From Piezodorus guildinii (lineage: Eukaryota; Arthropoda; Insecta; Hemiptera; Pentatomidae), in the NCBI GenBank assembly GCA_023052935.1, contig CM041297.1, positions 105,887,563-105,951,562 of the forward strand: DNA of 64,000 nucleotides, in the 5' to 3' direction. The position numbers and the translations under genes are program-made. Below, one piece after another: positions 1 to 10,628 of the stretch. Each line of letters begins with the position of its first letter. The first letter of the stretch is position 1. The notes under the pieces are model-generated. The model saw nothing but the letters and a program-made list of their open reading frames with translations. It did no database searches and was not told where the DNA came from.

Positions 1-2197
1 ACCTGACTTTAAAGTTTTAATTACTTCGAGGTTATTAAAGGTTTGAAAACTGCAACTGAATAATTTAGTGTATGCCAAGAAATCAAAATTAACTAAGGAA
101 TCGTTTACGATAGTTATTTTTATACTACATATTAATTAAGATATGCATTTTTATTTATAAATACAAACATCACAGGTTTTATAAATACGTATTATCAAAA
201 TAATTAATCTTTCGTTTCGCATCTTTTCTTAAGAACTGTATATTTTTCGATGGGCAATGAATTTAAAGGTCACCACGAGACTAAAACTCTACATTAAAAT
301 CCGCCATATTGTTTCAAAATATAGGCTGGTTGGATATTTTAGTAAGCTTAACTATATATATTCTGCTAACTTGCTGAAGCTTATTAGTACAATTTTTTAT
401 AAAGATAAATATTTTTAAAAAATCTAATTTTGAATTCGTAAAAATATATTTGTTAATAATAATTATTAAAACATTTTCCCCACGTTTCGATCTTCTTGTA
501 TTACCTTCATGGCCGTACACGTTTTTGAATCACTGCTAAAAATATGTTTTCTGTATAAATGTTTCCACTTTTTTTTTTTTCGATCGTAATCAATAAAATA
601 TTACTCAAACCCTTGAGCAAATTATCTCTTTCATTACTATCACTTATAATCATCCACGACATCTGAAAAAAAAGATATTTCGCGAACTTTTTAAATATGT
701 ATGCAAGCAATCTAATTCTCATTAAGTATCATTCTTACATTATTTAATTTAAATAAAATTTATTTTAGTTTCTGTTTTTTTTTTTCTGATATAAGGAAGA
801 GTACTAAGTTTTTTTATTAATAATACAATTAGAATTTATTAATGTTACTTTCTTAATGGCATTTGATTTTTGTGACTATGAAGATCCTTCGTCGTTGTGG
901 TGTTTTACAGACTTTTAGTTTTCAAGAGCATACTAGAGCATCTCATATAGTAATCTATTTACTAAATGTTTACTTTAATGAACATGAACTATTCATAAAC
1001 AATCTTAAGGTTTTATAACGTTCTTGCATATTATTGGTTACTACCAATGTTCGGGTCAAATTCGTAATTTAGTAAAAATGACCTCTCCCAGAAACATTGG
1101 ATGTTATACGAATATGAGACATTCGTATATGCTATTGAAATATTCTGATTTATTTATTACCAATTTGCCATTTATCACAAAAATACTCATTTTCACTCTA
1201 TTAAAATAAATAAAAACGTTTTAAAGCGCAAATAATGTATTAGAAAATAAAGTAAAAAAATAAAATAAAATAATTACTCCAAAAAATAAGACCGTATATT
1301 ATTATGAAAAAAAGTTACTAATTCTTATTCATATTACAATGAGCCTAAAATGATGCTTTGGTCCACTAGGGTATGGTAAGGGGCTAGAACCCAATAATGA
1401 ACAGTCATAAAACCAATATAAACATTTTAATAAGATTTAACAACTGATTAAAATTAGAAAAAAAAAGTTGGTTAGAATTTGTTTTCAGGGAGCCTGTACT
1501 AAAAGAGTAGTCTCCCCTATTATTTACATTGGTTAGCTGACATATAGATAGAAACGCAAAGAAAAGAAGTTTTGGTAATCGAAAAACTATTTAAATTCGG
1601 ATAACTGAATATAAAAGTGGAGTTGACTAGCAAAGGATATCATATGTATTTGCCCGTTATTATCGGCAAATTTGTTTGCAAACATAAAACGAAAATACCC
1701 ACATATTATGCAATAACGTGGATTACATACAGAATGTTGTAATATCCCTCTATATAAGGTATGTTGAGCCTTAATTATTTAATAATGTAATTAATCCTAT
1801 TAAATATTTATTATATATTGTAAGTTTGAAGCCTAAATGCTGTTGATTAAAACATGGAATGACCAGTAACCAAACGATTAGGGTACATTCGACTGTAAAA
1901 GGCTCTGAATCTTTTATGAAGGTCCTTAACCGAGCATTCGGGGACTTATTGACCTACCCTAACTGCTGGATCGCACAGTTTCATTTTATGTTTCAATGAT
2001 CTCCATTACCTTGTATCTTAATAAAAATAGTGTTACTCAATGTTATACTTTCTTAAATATAAATTAGCTTTAATATTTAAACATAATATCAATCGTACCA
2101 ATGTCTCGATTATCAGTATTTAGTGACTTTAAGTATGTATGTTATTATTAATCAAGGTTATGCAACATTGAATTTAAATTTTAGTGTATCTCCCCAA
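1..2197. other. AT-rich intergenic DNA, no gene seen
   Basis: All frames are broken by frequent stops, and the short ORFs here are low-complexity (Ile/Phe/Lys-rich). No transposase, reverse transcriptase, tRNA box or terminal-repeat signature was recognised. A slightly G+C-richer patch near 1860-1990 was read without assigning it. Confidence 0.6.
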
Positions 2198-2493
2198 ATA
2201 ACCTTTACCCTTCGTCGTAAACCTATGACATCCTGCCCTACAGTATCCTTTAATAATATTCCGCATGCTCCAGTTGAACAGATTCGCTACCTATGACTTC
2301 TACTTATCTAACATGGAATCCGCACACTAGACTAAAACGACAAGGAACTGCTCGTTTTCGGTTACTTCAACACTTACTCGACAGACGCTCTAGCCTTACC
2401 CTTGACTACGAAAGGCTCATCTACATGACCATCATAAGACCTATCTGGACAAACGGAGTTGAGCTTTGGGGCTCGATAAAACCATCGATAAAT
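2198..2493 (+). pseudogene. Jockey-type reverse transcriptase, C-terminal fragment (family A)
   Basis: Remnant of the C-terminal end of a Jockey-clade LINE ORF2. Reading from 2198 gives ITFTLRRK, then a run matching the segment before the RYLG motif of the intact LINE at 3228-7820. It continues through LTWNPHTRLKRQ, then the RPIWTNGVELWGS motif (the RPIWTYG..LWG signature of this clade). A stop after RYL and a frame change near 2295 show it is dead. No poly(A) tail or target duplication can be seen. The MTIIRPIWT..GVELWGS wording is closest to the fragment at 17965-18430, so I place both in the same subfamily. Confidence 0.8.
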
Positions 2494-2904
2494 ACCTTGT
2501 CAGAAAGGTAGTGGAAACATTTTTTTGTTATATAACATTTGTCACTTAAACCTCCAGTTTAGGAGCAATATTGGTTCGAATGAAAAAAGTCACGTTTTGC
2601 TACGGCTATTCTGTGTTGGGCTTTACTGATACACACTGTGTTTAAAGAACTGTGTTAGTATTGCTCGAATTTAAAAGGGAAATTTACAATGTTTGTCTTG
2701 TAAGTGGTAAGTGTGATTGTTCCAAGTAAGACGTTTGTCAAGCTGGAGTCCTGGATATCGAATCTGGACATCTATCCAACCGGGACGAGAGGAGTGTTAT
2801 TAAAGGGTACTCTAAGGCAGGATATTACAGGTTTACGATAAAGGATGAAGGTTATCTGGTGAGATTTATTGGAATCTTTTTTTATCCTTCAAATTAAGTT
2901 ACTT
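2494..2904. other. Unassigned DNA with a short dispersed repeat
   Basis: Positions about 2519-2605 (a T-run followed by GTTATATAACATTTGTC and later GTCACG) resemble 51205-51275, so this is a piece of a dispersed repeat. No coding capacity was seen. Confidence 0.4.
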
Positions 2905-3227
2905 TAAAAAAACCTAGTGCGGGCAACACAAGACTTTCACTTAACTCGACTTTTAAAATCAATTTAAAAACTATTAAGTATACTTCAATTTGAAAAATAT
3001 TAGAAGATGATTTTAACTAAACGTATATTCATATTCGATGGAAACATATGATTTAGATTAAATAATATAACTATATTAAATTGTTAATCAGTAATAAGTT
3101 TATTCCTCCTTCGTCACTTCATATTACCTTTTACAACTCTGTATATCAGAGATAATATATTTTCTAAAATCTTTAGCTTTCCAACGGTAAACTATACGTC
3201 TATATTACTGTTCTTATTATAAGTAAA

Positions 3228-3552
3228 ACTTTTGGATCAGCTGATGCGCTCGATGATAACAGTCATACGTTACATCGTCTCTCAGATTTTTGCTTTTTTC
3301 AGTAGGAATTCGCTAGAATTCAGTCTGGAGAACATCACTAGACCTCAGGAATATTACGGCAGTGAATATTGGAGAAGTTTCGGTAAGCAAAGTTATAATT
3401 TACTTTGTACAATCACGAAAAAGTGAAAGAAGGGTCACTGATCAGCTGATTGCCGCTAGCTCGGCAAGCTCGGGCTTGCTTTTCTTTTAATTATCTTTCT
3501 ATTATCTTTAATTCTTATCGTTATTTATTTATTATTATTATTTTCTTAATCA
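3228..3552 (+). promoter_or_regulatory. J1 5' UTR, presumed internal promoter region
   Basis: Jockey-clade LINEs are known to be transcribed from an internal RNA polymerase II promoter just inside the 5' end. This stretch lies between the upstream target duplication and the ORF1 ATG and is G+C-richer than its surroundings. No TATA box was seen. The promoter role is inferred from the family, not read from a motif. Confidence 0.45.
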
Positions 3553-4869
3553 ATGAGATATTTTCATCAAGTCATGTCCTCAAAGTCTGCAAGTAAAAGA
3601 TCTAGATCTGCAGGTTCTAACTCGTCTCCCACAAAACAGAGACCCCGCCGTGAACAAAATAAAAAAATGATTCCACCAGCGACCGCGTCAGCTACCTCAT
3701 TAGGTTCTGAACCACAGCCCAGCACATCATCACAAGGAATAACTGATGAATCTCCGTTTTTTACACCGAATCCATTTCAGATCCTCCAAAATGAAAAAGA
3801 AACCATGGAATCTTCTCCTATACCCAGAGAACCACTACCTCCACCAATATTTGTTAAAAATATTAAAAATTTTAAACTGATGTGTGCGCATTTAAACAAA
3901 GTAACAGATCCTAATAGTTATTATTGTATAAGTAGAACCAATGATACTAAAATATCTCCGACTACTGCTGAAACCTACAGAAAGATTGTAAAATATCTGA
4001 CTGAGACCAAAGCTGACTTTCATACTTATCAGCTGCGCCAAGAGAGAGCATTAAGGGTCGTAATCAGAAACCTACATTCCTCAACACCCGTTGAAGCAAT
4101 CAAAGAAGAACTGACAGAATTAGGATTCCAAGTGAGGCAAGTCACCAACGTTCTAAAAGATAAAAGTCCACTGCCTCTATTCTTCGTGGACTTGGAACCA
4201 TCAGCAGGAGTCGAAAAAATCTATGACCTCAGCAGACTGTACTATACCCGTGTAAAAGTTGAAAAACCTTACACAAAGAAAGAAATAGTCCAGTGCCATA
4301 ACTGTCAGGCATATGGTCATACCAAAAGTTATTGCCATCACATACCACGCTGTGTGAAATGCGGTGAACAGCATAAAACAGAAGAATGTACAAGATCAAG
4401 ATCAGCACCCGCTGTATGTGCTCTGTGCCTCAAGGACCACCCGGCTAACTACAAGGGATGTGAAATCTACAAGAAACTCAGAACCAGATACCAAAAACCT
4501 CAGGATCCGAATGAAACAGCTGTACCAACCAGAAGCAGAAGAGAACCATCAAAACTTGTAAATTCTAACGTGTCATTTGCCCACTTGCTTGGAGGTGGTA
4601 ACCAGAATCATGAAGTCGAGGCACTGCCGGAACAACATTTTCCTCAACATTCTCAATCTATTGTACAAGAATCTATCCCTCAAAGTTTACCTAATCTTCA
4701 AAAAACTCCTCAACATCAAATTTCTCATATCCCTCCACCATCAAACGTCACAGATCTTACCAGTCTAATGACATCGTTCATCTCCGAAATCAAATCTCTT
4801 GTTATGCCGCTTATATCACTCCTTACAAATCTAGTATCGAATCTAATCCCTGCCTTGAAAAATCCTTAA
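3553..4869 (+). CDS. J1 ORF1, gag-like nucleic-acid-binding protein
   Basis: A 438-residue ORF1 protein that in this clade coats the LINE RNA and helps form the ribonucleoprotein. The first ~100 residues are basic, Ser/Pro-rich and likely disordered. Residues about 170-245 fit the conserved region upstream of the knuckles in Jockey gag proteins (PRE_C2HC type). Three zinc knuckles follow: C248-C251-H256-C261, C267-C270-H274-C279 and C289-C292-H296-C303. The tail is rich in Gln/Pro/Ser, ending with a hydrophobic Leu/Ile stretch. The ATG at 3553 is the first in the frame. The stop at 4867-4869 directly abuts the ORF2 ATG, suggesting coupled termination and reinitiation. The frame is intact. Confidence 0.9.
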   Translation: MRYFHQVMSSKSASKRSRSAGSNSSPTKQRPRREQNKKMIPPATASATSLGSEPQPSTSSQGITDESPFFTPNPFQILQNEKETMESSPIPREPLPPPIFVKNIKNFKLMCAHLNKVTDPNSYYCISRTNDTKISPTTAETYRKIVKYLTETKADFHTYQLRQERALRVVIRNLHSSTPVEAIKEELTELGFQVRQVTNVLKDKSPLPLFFVDLEPSAGVEKIYDLSRLYYTRVKVEKPYTKKEIVQCHNCQAYGHTKSYCHHIPRCVKCGEQHKTEECTRSRSAPAVCALCLKDHPANYKGCEIYKKLRTRYQKPQDPNETAVPTRSRREPSKLVNSNVSFAHLLGGGNQNHEVEALPEQHFPQHSQSIVQESIPQSLPNLQKTPQHQISHIPPPSNVTDLTSLMTSFISEIKSLVMPLISLLTNLVSNLIPALKNP

Positions 4870-7554
4870 ATGACTTCACCTAACTCCTTATCCATTCTCC
4901 TTTGGAATGCGAATGGTGTTAGAAATCATACTGACGAACTGACAGCGTTGTTGCAAGACAAAACAATCGATGTTGCACTTATAACTGAAACAAGACTAAC
5001 GACTAAACAGTACTTCAAAATACCGCAATACATGACATACAGTACTGACCACCCAGACGGTAAAGCCCATGCCGGTTCTGCTATCATTGTCCACCAATCC
5101 CTCTCTCATCATTTACTCCCACTTCCCACCTATGATTTCCTACAAGCCACATCCATAGTAATCAAGACTTTTTCCTTTCCGGTAACCCTCACATCTGCAT
5201 ATTGCCCTCCTAAACATTCCATTTCCAATTCTGAATTTGTATCCTTCCTGGATTCCTTAGGAAATCGTTTCATTCTGGGTGCAGACTTAAACGCCAAGCA
5301 TCAGCAGTGGGGTTCCAGAACCACGAATTCTCGGGGACGAAATTTGCTGTCTGCACTCAACTCCCGAAATTTTAATATCCTGCCTCCTGACTCCCCTACC
5401 TACTGGCCAACCGATCCTAACCGCAATCCTGACATCCTCGACTTCTTTATCCACAGCGGATTAGGCTCTCTCAACTTGTCTTTAACTCGCCTTGATGAAC
5501 TATCCTCAGACCATAGTCCACTGATCCTAAAAGTATCTCTCACTCCAATTCCAAAACCCATTCCACCATCATTCATCCGAGGCCCTGTAAACTGGGACCT
5601 TTTCCGCCAAATCCTGACCGATAATATTGACCTCAGAGTAACCCTCAAAACCCAAGATGACCTAGATAATTCCGTCTATTCCTTTACCACCGCCATCCAA
5701 CAAGCTGTCTGGACTGCTTCCTCTCCTAAACACTCCAATATAAATCCAGACCAAAATCATTTTCCACAACCTATTATAGACCTTATCCACACCAAACGCC
5801 GAGCAAGATCATTATGGCAGCGCACCCGACACCCAACAGATCGCCGCTCCTATAACTTCTATTGTAGACAATTGAAGAGGGAGTTGGCGAACTTCCGTTC
5901 CCAGTCCTTTAATTCCTACCTCTCCTCTCTATCAGCTCGTGACAATTCCCTGTGGAATGTCACGAAAAAGATCCTAAAATACCATCATGTTTCCCATCCT
6001 CTCCGACGTGGTGATGACTCCTGGGCTGCGTCTGATGAAGATAAAGCCGAGGAATTCGCCACACACCTCTCCAAAGTATTCACTCCTCACCCGGAATCCC
6101 ACATCAATCACACCGCAAAAGTGCAAGACTTTCTTATGTCACCGATCCCACTTTCCCTACCTCCTAAAGCTATTAATCCCTCTGAGGTCAAATATCTTCT
6201 CCAAAAACTGACTCTCCGTAAATCTCCTGGACACGATCTCCTTACTCCCCAGATCCTCCGACAACTTCCGCAGAAAGCTATTATATTCCTTACTTATATT
6301 TATAACTGCATCCTCCGCACCACCTATTTTCCTCTGTTATGGAAACATTCCACCATCATCCTTTTTCTAAAACCAGGTAAACCTTCCAACAACACTTCAT
6401 CCTACAGGCCTATTAGTCTACTCCCCATCCTCTCAAAAATCTTGGAAAGGCTTCTTCTTAAACGTATCCTACCCATATTAGAATCTCAAAATCTTCCTTC
6501 CCATCAGTTTGGATTCCGTCCTCAGCATTCCACAGTTCAACAGGGGCTCCGAGTTGTAGACCATATTTCCTCAGCTCTTGAATGCAAAGAGTTTTGTTCT
6601 GGTGCGTTTCTGGACATTGCGCAAGCTTTTGACCGGGTATGGCACACTGGATTACTCTTCAAGCTGAAAACCCATTTACCCCAGTCCCTATACCTCATTC
6701 TCCGATCCTATCTCTCGAACCGTTCCTTCCGAGTACGCTGTGGTGAAGAATTTTCTAACCTTTATCCCGTTGAGGCCGGTGTTCCTCAAGGCAGCGTCTT
6801 GGGACCCATCCTCTACATCCTTTACACTGCTGATATTCCTACACATCCTGATACCTTTCTGGCAACTTTTGCAGACGACACCGCCATCCTATCATCCAGT
6901 TCCAATCCTGAAACAGCATCCTTAAACCTTCAGAGACACCTTTTCCTTATCGAACACTGGTGTAATAACTGGCGTGTAAAGGTGAACGAAGCCAAATGTA
7001 AACACATAACCTTTACTCTTAGACGAAAATCCTGTCCGCCAGTTTATTTCAACTCATTACCAATTCCTCTCTCAGATACAGTCCGGTATCTTGGCTTACT
7101 GTTAGACAAAAGATTGACTTGGAACCCACATACAAGACTTAAAAGACAAGAACTCAACCGACGATTCGGACAGTTATACCGACTACTCAACAGAAAATCT
7201 GAACTTACAGTTGAAAACAAATTATTAATCTACAAGACAATACTGAAGCCCATCTGGACCTACGGACTTGAACTGTGGGGGACAGCTAAACGTTCTAACA
7301 TCAAACGCATTCAATCCTTTCAATCCAAAGTCCTCCGTACAATAGTAAATGCTCCTTATTATGTCTCCAATTATACCTTGCACCACGACCTTAATGTTCC
7401 ATTTATTTCAGACCTAATTCCATACAAATTTTCCAAATTCCACCAGAACCTCATTCATCATCCTAATCCTTTAGCTCAATCCCTATCCAGCTCCACTCAT
7501 CCATACAACCCACCTAGAAGGTTGAAACGGCAGTGGCCCCGCGACCTTTTGTAA
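4870..7554 (+). CDS. J1 ORF2, endonuclease-reverse transcriptase
   Basis: An 894-residue LINE polymerase that would nick the target and copy the LINE RNA by target-primed reverse transcription. Residues 1-220 are an APE-type endonuclease: LLWNANG with N15, E40 in ITET, D139/N141 in GADLNAKHQQW, and D214-H215 in SDHSPL. The reverse transcriptase follows, with SYRPISLLP, HQFGFRPQHS, FLDIAQAFD (D582), AGVPQGSVLGP and FADD (D669, D670). The C-terminal part has RYLGLLLDKRLTW, the KPIWTYGLELWG motif and ends RRLKRQWPRDLL. Length is normal for Jockey. No RNase H domain is seen. All catalytic residues I can check are present. The start is the ATG immediately after the ORF1 stop. Confidence 0.93.
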   Translation: MTSPNSLSILLWNANGVRNHTDELTALLQDKTIDVALITETRLTTKQYFKIPQYMTYSTDHPDGKAHAGSAIIVHQSLSHHLLPLPTYDFLQATSIVIKTFSFPVTLTSAYCPPKHSISNSEFVSFLDSLGNRFILGADLNAKHQQWGSRTTNSRGRNLLSALNSRNFNILPPDSPTYWPTDPNRNPDILDFFIHSGLGSLNLSLTRLDELSSDHSPLILKVSLTPIPKPIPPSFIRGPVNWDLFRQILTDNIDLRVTLKTQDDLDNSVYSFTTAIQQAVWTASSPKHSNINPDQNHFPQPIIDLIHTKRRARSLWQRTRHPTDRRSYNFYCRQLKRELANFRSQSFNSYLSSLSARDNSLWNVTKKILKYHHVSHPLRRGDDSWAASDEDKAEEFATHLSKVFTPHPESHINHTAKVQDFLMSPIPLSLPPKAINPSEVKYLLQKLTLRKSPGHDLLTPQILRQLPQKAIIFLTYIYNCILRTTYFPLLWKHSTIILFLKPGKPSNNTSSYRPISLLPILSKILERLLLKRILPILESQNLPSHQFGFRPQHSTVQQGLRVVDHISSALECKEFCSGAFLDIAQAFDRVWHTGLLFKLKTHLPQSLYLILRSYLSNRSFRVRCGEEFSNLYPVEAGVPQGSVLGPILYILYTADIPTHPDTFLATFADDTAILSSSSNPETASLNLQRHLFLIEHWCNNWRVKVNEAKCKHITFTLRRKSCPPVYFNSLPIPLSDTVRYLGLLLDKRLTWNPHTRLKRQELNRRFGQLYRLLNRKSELTVENKLLIYKTILKPIWTYGLELWGTAKRSNIKRIQSFQSKVLRTIVNAPYYVSNYTLHHDLNVPFISDLIPYKFSKFHQNLIHHPNPLAQSLSSSTHPYNPPRRLKRQWPRDLL

Positions 7555-7785
7555 ATATATTGGAGTTCTAGCACTGGCTAGATTCTCCACTCAATGTGAT
7601 GTATGTATGAGTGTGTGTATGTGTATATAGGTATAAGTGAATTATTGACTTTTGTATTGATTCATTATTGTGTATATATTTTATTGTAATTTTATGTTGT
7701 GTAAATATTGTATGAATGTAGTATGTTTGATATCATTCAGCAATACTATTAATGTCCAAATTGGGACAGATTGTAAAATTTTCTC

Positions 7786-7819
7786 AATAAAAATTGTTAT
7801 TACTAAAAAAAAAAAAAAA
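7786..7819 (+). terminator. J1 polyadenylation signal and poly(A) tail
   Basis: AATAAA at 7786-7791 lies 14 bases before a run of 15 A (7805-7819). One C then precedes the downstream target duplication. This marks the 3' end of the inserted LINE RNA copy. Confidence 0.85.
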
Positions 7820-8213
7820 CTATTATAAGTAAATAAAAAATTACATTAAAAAATAGTTTTGCTTTTTTATCCTTCATTTGGTCATCAAATTCGTCTAATT
7901 TGTATTTTTAGCCGTCTTTCGTCAATGTAATTAAGATGATATGTTTAATTTTATGGAATGTACAATATTGAAGGTAGTTTAGAGGAAGAAAATTTAAAAT
8001 ATCGGAATTTAAGCCCTTTCAGACTTTCAGACTTTTTTATAATTAATCAGAATGAAACTTATATGATATTAAAGCCCATTAAATTCTACTTCAATATAGC
8101 GAGTTTAATCAAAATCGTTAGACTTACTACATACACACACACACACACACCTTTTTGCTGGACTCAATAGACAGTAAGACGTGTATTACTGTTGAAAACT
8201 GAATATATTGGTA

Positions 8214-8215
<2 letters not shown>

Positions 8216-8262
<47 letters not shown>

Positions 8263-8580
8263 TTAAAAGAAATTTACAACTACATTACAATAAAATACAA
8301 TAAGTAAATGTGCTAATAGATCAAGTGGGCGTGATACAGGCATGTGAAGAAACTACCCAGTGGTAGCACTTCAAAGTTTATTCAACTAAGTAGGTCTCGA
8401 GGCCATCGTCTTTTCAGCCGTCTAGGAAGATGATCAGGAATAGGAGATGAGAGTTTGCGGACGAGTGGATTGGAGTGGACGGGTAATTTGAAATAAAAGG
8501 AGGAATATCTAGTTCGGGCTAGATCTGCGACTAATGGGATATTGAGGTCTTTATGAATTATTTTATTGGTGACAAAGTAA
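8216..8580 (-). mobile_element. 5'-truncated Jockey LINE, family A
   Basis: Minus-strand insertion of about 365 bp bounded by an 11-bp duplication ATTGGTAAGTT (8207-8217 and 8581-8591). It begins at the left with 45 T, the complement of its poly(A) tail. The coding remnant at 8382-8580 reads FVTNKIIHKDLNIP and ends RRLKRRWPRDLLS, the C-terminus of ORF2. Everything 5' of this was lost at insertion, so it was dead on arrival. It interrupts the Helentron-like repeat H1. Confidence 0.85.
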
Positions 8581-8597
8581 ATTGGTAAGTTAAAGTA

Positions 8598-8600
<3 letters not shown>

Positions 8601-8672
<72 letters not shown>
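8601..8672. repeat. (AT)n microsatellite
   Basis: 36 uninterrupted AT units. The long apparent ORFs that cross it encode only alternating Tyr-Ile and are not genes. Confidence 0.97.
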
Positions 8673-8677
<5 letters not shown>

Positions 8678-9347
8678 AACATCTTAAAAAAAATATTACA
8701 TTTTAACCATATAAATATGGAAATAATAAGACAGGTTGAATTTTGAAAATTCTTTATTCCACTACAGGGAGGAACTAGCAGGCCAACCGGTAGTACTCCA
8801 TGGCGAGCGTAGCATCTGTCATACACATTATGCAAGGATTATTCCTCTTCCTTAATTTTTCCAAGCCCTTGTTCAAGTCTCGGTTACGCTGGCATTTCGA
8901 TCTTCTTCTCCTCTGGATCAGAAAGTGATCTTAGAGATGTGGGCTATCATGTTCTAGGCCACAAGGTTGCCTGCGCACGAAAACAAATCACTTTTTATTT
9001 CCATAAAAAACATTGTTTTTATTTTAAAACTTATTCATTTCCTAGAAAATTCTCAATATTATTCTAAAATTATTACTTTGAAACGTTTTAGGTAGGCAAC
9101 CTTGTTTTCTAGGAATTGAATAGTAAATATCTATGATATGTGAATTATAGTTACTTCTGAAATGTTTATTCCAACACGAGTTTTGAGTTGTGGTTGACCA
9201 TATAACCGTTAGATGCATGCGGATGAGAATGTTTACCATTTTGGTATTTTTAAATTTCGTGTTGGAACAGACCATAAAACTTGGAAGGAGACTTGTTTAA
9301 ACCATCGAGAACATAAGTAAATGGATATACTATGGCTATATAATTTA
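8673..9347. other. Unassigned intergenic DNA
   Basis: A mixed-composition patch at 8760-8980 has no coding or repeat signature I recognise, followed by A+T-rich DNA. The short minus-strand ORF at 9042-9275 shows no known motif. Confidence 0.5.
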
Positions 9348-9361
9348 CACTTATGTACGGT

Positions 9362-9626
9362 TTTCTGTTTATTTATTTAAAGTCGCTTAATGCTGCTATA
9401 GTGGGAGTCCTAAATTTTGCCGATCCAGGTTTTATTAGGACAGGAATTTTTAACGAGTACCTGATATCGCAAAGGCTCGGGACCACCTTTTAACGTCCCC
9501 TCCGAAGGATGACATAACTAAGGATTTTTTACTCCCATTAAAGAATCCTAGGGCTACCTTAGGATTTGAACCCGGGACCTTTGGAATAGGAGGCTGTTTT
9601 GCTAACCATCGCGCTACAGGTAACCC
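9362..9626 (-). mobile_element. tRNA-derived SINE, family 2
   Basis: Minus-strand SINE with a perfect 14-bp duplication CACTTATGTACGGT (9348-9361, 9627-9640). Reading the minus strand, the head resembles a tRNA: a box-A-like TAGCGCGATGGTTAGC, then a box-B-like GGGTTCAAATCC. A non-tRNA body with CCTTCGGAGGGGACGTTAA follows, then an A-rich tail. Expected to be transcribed by RNA polymerase III and moved by a LINE in trans. Related copies are at 9936-10200, 36786-37042 and 44104-44383. Confidence 0.88.
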
Positions 9627-9935
9627 CACTTATGTACGGTAAACATCCATCTACTACTCCTTTACTGCTGCTGAAGTTATAGCTTCAAAGCATTATCTTG
9701 TGTGATATTGATTTTTTAAATTGAAATTAGGTATTAATGAAACTTCCGTAATTTCACGCGGTAGCATGGGAGTAGAGTTGGCCATCTAGGAGTGAAGGTG
9801 ACTTCTATAATCTATCTACCATTCTAATTCCATGCAGTTCAAACGAAATTAAATGTTTCCTAAATATTCATTAATACTTATTCTGATGTGGGTCAATTTT
9901 TTTTTCTAATTCTCGGACTGGGCTCAGCCATTGGT

Positions 9936-10200
9936 AAACGTTAATTAATGCTACTGTGGCTAATTGGACGATGCTACAGTGAGAGTCCTAAATTTTGCCT
10001 ATCCAGGTTTTGTTAGGATATGGATCTTTAACGAGTGCCTGACATAGCAAAGGATCGGGACCACCTTTTAACTTCTCCTCCGAAGGACGGCATAATTAAG
10101 GACTGCTCCCATTAAAGCCACACAGCTACAAGTGATCCCCCTGTAGCATCGTACGATTAGCCACAATAGCATAAATTGACGTTGAATGAACAACCAAATA
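9936..10200. mobile_element. Rearranged SINE family 2 copy (inverted 3' ends)
   Basis: 9936-10140 is a minus-strand family 2 SINE lacking most of the tRNA-like head. At 10141 the sequence turns back: 10141-10200 is the 3' end of the same SINE on the plus strand (CTGTAGCATCGTACGATTAG, then a CATAAATTGACGTTGAA tail). The result is an inverted pair of SINE 3' ends. No duplication was seen. Confidence 0.7.
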
Positions 10201-10628
10201 ATCTATCTCCCAGATATATCTACCTTCCTCCGATCGTTCTGATAGTAAAGGGACATCAATAATTTTTATTAGGCTAATTATTGTTGCTTTTTGGGATGAG
10301 GAATCTTGTGTTAGAACAAATCTATTAGTATAATAAAGACTAATATCTACTGTAAAGAACATATGTTTCATCGATACCATAACCTGTTTTTGATAACCAA
10401 TGCACTGCATGAAGTATAAAAATTAGAAAATTCCTTGAAAACCAGACTTTTGTGCTATCACTGAATATAAAATCGCAATTTGCGTAGTTTTCAAAAACTT
10501 CATAGCTTATTGCAAAGTCCCCAGCAATTTATATATATGTTTCTATTATTTTTGAACTAAATGGTTTATATAAACCGGTTATTTTCCCATTAAGAAACGT
10601 TACATGGTTGTAACTTTAGAAAACTCAC
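10201..10628. other. Intergenic DNA, no feature seen
   Basis: A+T-rich with no ORF of recognisable content. If the minus-strand exon at 10629-10929 is real, this would be the start of its downstream intron. Confidence 0.45.

Larger units (their letters stand above)
3228..7820 (+). mobile_element. Full-length Jockey-type non-LTR retrotransposon J1
   Basis: Complete two-ORF LINE of about 4.6 kb. It is flanked by a perfect 13-bp target-site duplication, TATTATAAGTAAA, at 3215-3227 and 7821-7833. It has a 5' UTR (3228-3552), a gag-like ORF1, an endonuclease/reverse-transcriptase ORF2, a 3' UTR (7555-7804) and a poly(A) tail. Both ORFs are free of stops and the duplication has not diverged, so the insertion is young and could be an active or recently active source copy. 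It landed in the Helentron-like repeat H1. Its 3' UTR is recognisable in truncated copies at 17665-17855 and 54590-54780. Confidence 0.92.
2905..8600 (-). mobile_element. Helentron-like non-autonomous element H1, split by two LINEs
   Basis: Minus-strand copy of a repeat family found at least seven times in the window. Its 3' end lies at about 2910-2950 and reads (minus strand) AAGTGAAAGTCTTGTGTTG then CCCGCACTAG followed by T-rich DNA. This is the subterminal repeat plus short hairpin seen in the other copies. The body is interrupted by the full-length LINE at 3228-7820. The same repeat resumes at 7821 and runs through a CA microsatellite (8132-8151) to about 8600, interrupted again by a Jockey fragment at 8216-8580. 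The Helentron/HINE assignment is inferred from layout; there is no coding sequence. Confidence 0.5.

Noticed and set aside
8382..8835. Long Tyr-Ile ORFs across the AT repeat (also at 40570-40800 and 53375-53575)
   Set aside because: They are translations of alternating AT microsatellites. Only the 8382-8580 portion has real LINE code.
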